From the NCBI GenBank assembly GCA_963377175.1, contig CAUJNA010001502.1, positions 797,501 through 861,500 on the forward strand: a stretch of 64,000 bases of DNA. The letters are read 5' to 3'. Positions 60,401-64,000 of the stretch are shown here, one piece after another; the first letter of the stretch is position 1; every line of letters starts with the position of its first letter. The translations under genes and the position numbers were made by a program. The notes beneath the pieces were generated by a model. The model did no database searches and was not told the DNA's origin. It was given only the letters and a program-made list of their open reading frames with translations. This DNA comes from Effrenium voratum. Its lineage: Eukaryota > Sar > Dinophyceae > Suessiales > Symbiodiniaceae.

Positions 60401-61976
60401 GGCGATGAATGATTGCACTTACGGAAGAGTCCACCTTCCCTCTTTCAAGGGCCGTGACAAGATCAGCAACCTCATTGGGCTGATCTTCAACCATCGGACT
60501 ATGCCTTGATCCATGGTCCCGGGGAGTGGATAGATCAATCATGACTGGATTAGATCTCGGAGGAGTCCGGAAATCATCCTGCACGGCCGTTGATGGCCGT
60601 GGGAACTCACCCCGATTAGGAGATTGGCTCTGGTATGGCGCTGATCTCCTAGCATCACGAACCGCCGAGGGTTGTGTAATGCCCATGCCTTTGGCAACGG
60701 ACAGTTTAGGAACAATAGGCCTATCATTTCGCATAGGAACATCAGGTCTCGAGTCAGCAATAACAACTTCGTTCAAATCGGTCGCGTTGGACACTCTACA
60801 TTCAGACATCGATTCGATATCAGTCGCATTACTGATGGTGTGATTGCGACTAGAACTTGATGCCATCATGGACTCGGATTCTATCGGAACGTTAGCCCCG
60901 TCCATGTCATCGAGTGCGAAAAAGGAAGCCGCGTTGGGCGTAGGGCGAACACTTTGTGCGTTCAAGCCATTTGTCCTATTAAACTCCTCCTGGAATGCTT
61001 CGATCCCGTCAAGCACGTTAACGAGCGTGTCCGCGTTTAACGGGTCCCTTCCAATGATCGACGCTGGGTCACCTGATCGACCGCGTCCTGAGTCCCGTGT
61101 ATTGGGGTTTCCCCTGTGGGCGGTTTCCCGATCCATCCCCCTTGCCCTGTGCGATCCAGTCGAATTTGACCTTGATCGCTTGCTTGGGGTAGGACTGGGA
61201 TGCAAATCCAATCTGTCTACAATGTTTCGCTCCCTAGGGCTCTCAAATCCTGAAAGACCTGGGGGAGGGGACATGTTCCTCATGGTCGGGTTTACCGACG
61301 GCCTTGGCCTGACGTTACGGCTGGCCACATCAGGATTGAGACTCTCAATCGACAAAGGTAGCATGAATTCATCGCTTCCAGCAGCCCGTTGCGGAAAAGA
61401 TGACGGGGCGGGTGGCCCTGGCATCCATGCGGCGTTTTCCATGCCAAAAATGTTTCCGTCGTTGGGCCATGAGGCTCTCCAACCTAGCCCACCGGATTCG
61501 GTTGGCAGATGAACATCAAATGCAACTCCACTGGATGTACCAGGTTCGGGATTACCGAGCACTTGAAAAGCTATGCTACTGGTTGGCACAGGTCTACTGC
61601 TGCCTCGGGAGTCACGAACCTCGGACTGACCAATATTCATCAGCTCGGGGAAAGATGAGGATTGAGCTCCAGGTGCAATACCGGGCTCGTCATCATCACG
61701 TCCTGAGACGGAATCATCATGGTCAGGACGATTAGTCCCACGACCCTGAGAGCGATTAGCTCTTGAGGCATTTGACGATACATCATCAGTGCGAGTAGCA
61801 CTGGACCTCTCTGAAGGCATTGCTTCTGAAAAAGTATGATCCGACAAAAAGTCAGGACCGGAAAACATCGGCTGTCCGGGCACTTGGTCGTCATTCACAA
61901 CTTCCAAGATTCCGGCCTGGCCGAGAACCCACTCATCGGTTACCACATGAGGTCCATCCTCAGTGATTCCCGCCAT
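57405..61976 (-). CDS. gag: copia Gag, giant (1,523 aa) multi-zinc-finger protein
   Basis: The minus-strand ORF begins at ATG 61,976, 98 nt inside the 5' LTR. Residues 1-490 are Ser/Arg/Pro-rich and disordered. Residues 500-760 have heptad-like helices (coiled coil, for example VAELVARIEAIERSLVD). A proline run (784-800) follows. Residues 825-920 hold C-x2-C pairs in a B-box/RING-like series (FHCKGCKGAICEYC, CGVCRESSF, DCQFCKTFYCTRH), and 1,027-1,065 a second cluster (CRMCNRDI, CRVCMKRACEIC, CPVC). Residues 1,105-1,310 match the capsid-like helical core of dinoflagellate copia Gag (IKSRQILWLLYDHLRTANIG). Then an RS-rich stretch and two CCCH fingers (CRDFARGYCSRGQECKFAH, CAQWISYGKCLRDKCDYKH) that probably bind the genomic RNA. 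Typical copia Gag is far shorter. Confidence 0.85.
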   Translation of the reverse strand: MAGITEDGPHVVTDEWVLGQAGILEVVNDDQVPGQPMFSGPDFLSDHTFSEAMPSERSSATRTDDVSSNASRANRSQGRGTNRPDHDDSVSGRDDDEPGIAPGAQSSSFPELMNIGQSEVRDSRGSSRPVPTSSIAFQVLGNPEPGTSSGVAFDVHLPTESGGLGWRASWPNDGNIFGMENAAWMPGPPAPSSFPQRAAGSDEFMLPLSIESLNPDVASRNVRPRPSVNPTMRNMSPPPGLSGFESPRERNIVDRLDLHPSPTPSKRSRSNSTGSHRARGMDRETAHRGNPNTRDSGRGRSGDPASIIGRDPLNADTLVNVLDGIEAFQEEFNRTNGLNAQSVRPTPNAASFFALDDMDGANVPIESESMMASSSSRNHTISNATDIESMSECRVSNATDLNEVVIADSRPDVPMRNDRPIVPKLSVAKGMGITQPSAVRDARRSAPYQSQSPNRGEFPRPSTAVQDDFRTPPRSNPVMIDLSTPRDHGSRHSPMVEDQPNEVADLVTALERGKVDSSVSAIIHRLVAKVEDLGRRNDRSDQCIRQLTTEVNSWRAKYDQCVHVNNTCTQAANTSMQLSQGARDVVAELGQRVKIVSDRAISLGDALNERASYDDVARSIVQVQTVFESISDRVAELVARIEAIERSLVDSQANHPAIGGVNLKIEDLSTRMSNMDKMMQNAEQCWLTNTEGIKWIKDQLCETQTNLEVKSRDCKSYTDKQNTHNMAVSTTLNSKLEQMLNVLNSTAQKINTLESKYSSHASSSGLNDHAGGRRATSRTPDKRPPPPSPPDNDPPPPPPPDRQSPGGGGKRSAAGGNHGNAGEPRCKYTGDGRIHLVAEFHCKGCKGAICEYCFSFKEDLCEECSRDGPRCGVCRESSFLTKGIDCQFCKTFYCTRHSAGQDDYRRFGFVKGPCCLACLRDESRRRRDPDATRIRNRSPGGAPETNPTRSYSPPLRPPVDKPRDVPTEGQPNAASSQGAPIAAPVAALDKRETGHYPGYDPNGARPKDPSGLDPPVMRGPDPPERNCRMCNRDIPDPSKIEDCRVCMKRACEICIPKATRLCPVCAMSIGSSQVPQHLFGTGGGGYSSHQDPNCTAATKCIPIDLPAEPDAAGLRVWIANMKEAVSNAYSYDGLYVINWLTEVEKAKSFEELNGECRYHVLEARFNAASRKCIRTVAIMDKINRLTEAAQRANNRIKSRQILWLLYDHLRTANIGEQSFRIIELSNLRCSVSTFYAEEERLERFIAKWDHILAGLDEPLTEQVKRSLFSEKVRHLNCLAHDIREWDRNISNPDVCSYEWLRARCRNEIDRWRVRRNQVNTHKDFYERTPSRERAQKPGAPGPPVRRRSPFGDSHRPSRPPSDQRKKTGNTPSPHQRDRYSPRNRDQDRRRTPSPRGEAPRRPRSTSPGAPAIDACRDFARGYCSRGQECKFAHTRNGSSDAKRKERPPLIPGYCAQWISYGKCLRDKCDYKHAKPPEHLLKDAGKHTAAPATESADAQPASAEPTSTADDRTYSPAPDLSAGF

Positions 61977-62057
61977 GAGTCCTACAGTAGCCTATGGAAA
62001 ACGGCGCCTGCAGGGTTGCTATTTAAAAAGGGGTTCGCGGTGCCAACCGAGGACGAA

Positions 62058-62074
62058 TCCTACGGCTGATAACC
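62058..62074 (-). promoter_or_regulatory. primer-binding-site-like sequence
   Basis: The minus strand immediately inside the 5' LTR reads GGTTATCAGCCGTAGGA. GGTTATCAGCC differs at one base from GGTTATGAGCC, the complement of the initiator-Met tRNA anticodon arm that primes several copia-group elements as a half-tRNA. The match is short; identification is tentative. Confidence 0.5.
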
Positions 62075-62454
62075 TGCGAAAGGGTTTGAAACAGAGTTTC
62101 GTTGTAACAAGAAGGGTTTGAAACCAAAAGGGGTGCCTCGTTGTAACAAGAAGGAACCAAGCAGAAGCGCAGCACAGCGCAAAGCAGACAAGCAAACCAG
62201 CAGCAAGCAGCACCAAGCGAGCAAAGCGAGCAGAAGCAGCGCACCCCAAACAATAGCCCGACCCACCTCCAGGACAAAGAACACCGCCCCAAACACAACG
62301 GTCGCGAAGCCACGCGGCCGGTGTGCGGATGCGCCGTGAACTTTTCCCGCCGAGATGGCGAACAATGAATGCCGGATGCAAAACTTGAGCCAAAATGCCG
62401 CGTTGGGCACTGGCGTGAAATATTCTATGATAAAAGTGCATGCCCCCAAAAACA
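62075..62454 (-). repeat. 5' LTR of the copia element (380 bp)
   Basis: Minus-strand TG at 62,454 and CA at 62,075. Identical to the 3' LTR over 62,123-62,454. The remainder is shorter, with TCGTTGTAACAAGAAGG occurring twice (about 62,099 and 62,138). The first 57 nt include TTTTATCATAGAATATTT, which may hold the promoter. Confidence 0.9.
62384..62397 (-). other. spliced-leader-like sequence in the 5' LTR
   Basis: CATTTTGGCTCAAG on the minus strand, same LTR position (nt 58-71) as in the 3' LTR. In a 5' LTR this would be at or near the start of the genomic RNA. Confidence 0.7.
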
Positions 62455-62459
62455 CAAAC
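62455..62459. other. target-site duplication CAAAC (5' side of copia element)
   Basis: Exact partner of 39,910-39,914; together they fix both ends of the insertion. Confidence 0.85.
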
Positions 62460-64000
62460 AAAACATTTAGACCGTGATACAACCAAACGTCGTAGTGATA
62501 CTTATGCTGCACAGAAAGGTGCAGCCTGCTCATCGAAGGCCGTTGCCAATTTTGTTTAGATTTTGTTTTTTTTTAAAAAAATGGCTTCATCCACTTGTTC
62601 ACACAGCATAGAAGTCTTGAGCTTGAGTCAGTGACAGCTACGTTGCAACCAGCCGTCGGCTTCTGAACGCGCCTTTGGGGCTGAAACTGAAATCCACCAT
62701 TCCTCTTGCAAACCAGGGACAGGAACCTCGTCAAGCATCTCCGAATCTCTGGAAAATCAAGAAGCTCCTCCCTGCCCCACCTGGTTTCACCTTTCAAAAG
62801 CAGTTTGGCTCCAAACTGTACCTGCTCTTTGGATGGCACACTAGTTTGAATTGGCGCACAGGGCTACACATGAGTGCTCTAATTAGCACCAACTCAGGAT
62901 GATCAGGAAAGGCAGACGTTGGATCAACTTGTGGTTTGAGGCGGCCAGGGTCTGATTGTTCGAGCGAACATTGCCTCGCCCATGTTGCCTGGGTTAGGGG
63001 GGAAATACGCATTTCGCCAGAAAGTTCAAGAGTTTAAGATCTAACCGAATAGCAATCACTGAACGACTGGGTTTTGCCCGGCCAACGTCACAGCCAACCC
63101 GTTGCTTTCCATCAGCTTCGCTCCTTCTGGGGCTGAGAAGGTCGCCGACTTTCGTCTCACCAGCTGACGGTCTGCGCGACCAGCCGACGTGACAAAACCT
63201 GAACTCAGTTGCTGGACATTTATTGAGTCAGAAATTGTATCTTCCAAAAGTAGTGGAATGTTAATACATCTAAATAGTTGTACATCAAAAGGCAGCTGAC
63301 AATAAATGATCCCAAGGTGATATTTGATGTGTACTGGTCCATAGATACGTAAAACCAAGTTCCAATTTATCTGATACAAACCCAGATTTCTTAGCATACA
63401 AGTACAACCCTTGACAAAATTAAGAGGGTAACATGGATTGCGAATGCATGAATGTGGTGCACTACAATTGGGTGGGCCGCTGGTGAATAACCATTGCACT
63501 TACTGCAGGTCAGAGAACCATCTCAAACAAAGAGAACCATCTCAAAAAGAGAACTCTCGCACGAATTAACATGGAATCGGATAGGGAGTCCCATACAAAG
63601 GAAAATTGGCTTCCAGGATCCCCCTGTCAGGTTCCATGTTAATTGGTGGGAAAGTATGGGATAGTCGATCGATCCAATTTTCTTTGCGGGTAGTGGTTTC
63701 TGACCAACCCAGCACAAACAACCTTACTGGAAACCACATGATAGTTGTTGGGGGTGACCAAAGGGGAGCCTCTCCTAGTTTTCGAGACGTTGTGGTCCTA
63801 CTTTGGTCGTGGAGTCTGAACAAGCTTGGTCCTAGTGTTCGCTCATTTTGTCGTAGTACAACATCTGGCCACATCATCTTGGTGCTAGTCACCTCAACTC
63901 GCCTCAACTCCGCTCAACTCAACTCGACTGAGGCTGCTGCAATTATTCAGGGCACCACCGAAGAACTAGGACCGAACCGACTCCCAAGGACCAAGACGAC
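62460..64000. other. flanking intergenic/intron-like DNA
   Basis: No gene is supported. The phrase CTGTCAGGTTCCATGTTAAT at about 63,624 also occurs as CTGTCAGGTTCCATGTTGAT near 39,798, so another dispersed short repeat is present. Confidence 0.4.

Larger units (their letters stand above)
39915..62454 (-). mobile_element. giant Ty1/copia LTR retrotransposon with extra 3' ORFs
   Basis: A 22,540-bp element defined by direct terminal repeats, a 5-bp target duplication, a polypurine tract next to the 3' LTR and a PBS-like site next to the 5' LTR. On the minus strand it runs 5' LTR - gag - protease/integrase - MTase-like/dUTPase/RT/RNase H - about 8.6 kb of additional ORFs - 3' LTR. Integrase before RT is the copia order. 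The two LTRs are identical over 332 bp, so insertion is recent, although their other ends differ in length. Typical copia elements are about 5-10 kb, so this one is unusually large. A palindromic repeat (40,471-40,570) is nested near its 3' end. Confidence 0.92.

Noticed and set aside
60844..61512. 222-aa plus-strand ORF opposite gag
   Set aside because: Antisense shadow of the intact Gag frame; no independent motifs.
62060..62533. Minus-strand ORF in the 5' LTR (and its twin at 40,033-40,461) with a hydrophobic stretch
   Set aside because: Lies wholly in LTR repeat sequence, crosses the element border and has no start context; an LTR artefact.
1..64000. CRISPR arrays, tRNA and rRNA genes, bacterial operon signals
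   Set aside because: No regularly spaced repeats with unique spacers, no cloverleaf or rRNA-like segments were recognised by eye, and the gene structure is eukaryotic.

Overview
The window looks like nuclear DNA of a dinoflagellate, most likely a Symbiodiniaceae-type genome. The evidence is a spliced-leader-like 14-mer (CATTTTGGCTCAAG) inside retrotransposon LTRs, two unrelated retroelements that each carry a cytosine-methyltransferase-like domain, short GC-rich exons separated by kilobase introns, degenerate TTTAGGG repeats, and dense roughly 100-bp palindromic (MITE-like) repeats. There is no prokaryotic gene organisation.

Layout: (1) About 1-40 kb is mostly intron-like DNA carrying microsatellites and at least five families of short inverted-repeat elements. 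Small minus-strand blocks with AG|...|GT (or GC) style borders lie in it and look like exons of one large modular gene. Related blocks recur in the same order (YSD block, then IDGK-CPSG block, then RSFxGFC block) near 32 kb, 25-23 kb and 8-5 kb, with CPxSDKV cysteine blocks near 39.2 kb and 1.05 kb. (2) About 8.1-16.2 kb is a decayed non-LTR (LINE-like) retroelement. On the minus strand it encodes a C5-DNA-methyltransferase-like region, an ORF1 region and, at its far end, an RNase H-like region. The reverse transcriptase between them lies on the plus strand, so the middle of the element appears inverted. (3) 39,915-62,454 is a giant (about 22.5 kb) Ty1/copia LTR retrotransposon on the minus strand. 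It is bounded by LTRs that are identical over 332 bp and by a perfect 5-bp target-site duplication (CAAAC). It has a PBS-like site, a polypurine tract, a 1,523-aa zinc-finger Gag, and a Pol in the order protease - integrase - C5-MTase-like domain - dUTPase - reverse transcriptase - RNase H. About 8.6 kb of further same-strand ORFs follow, mostly of unknown function, between pol and the 3' LTR.

How the parts may work together: the copia element carries a standard replication core, plus a dUTPase with all five motifs and a methyltransferase-like module, either of which could protect or mark new cDNA. The extra ORFs after pol sit where env-like genes sit in other LTR elements. The spliced-leader relic in both LTRs suggests that the genomic RNA, or an ancestor of it, was trans-spliced before reverse transcription. 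The protease has Gly in place of its catalytic Asp and several ORFs change frame, so this copy may be defective or may use recoding.

Limits: all domain calls are from reading motifs by eye; no database search was run. Exon borders of the host gene are inferred from splice-like dinucleotides and from similarity between modules.
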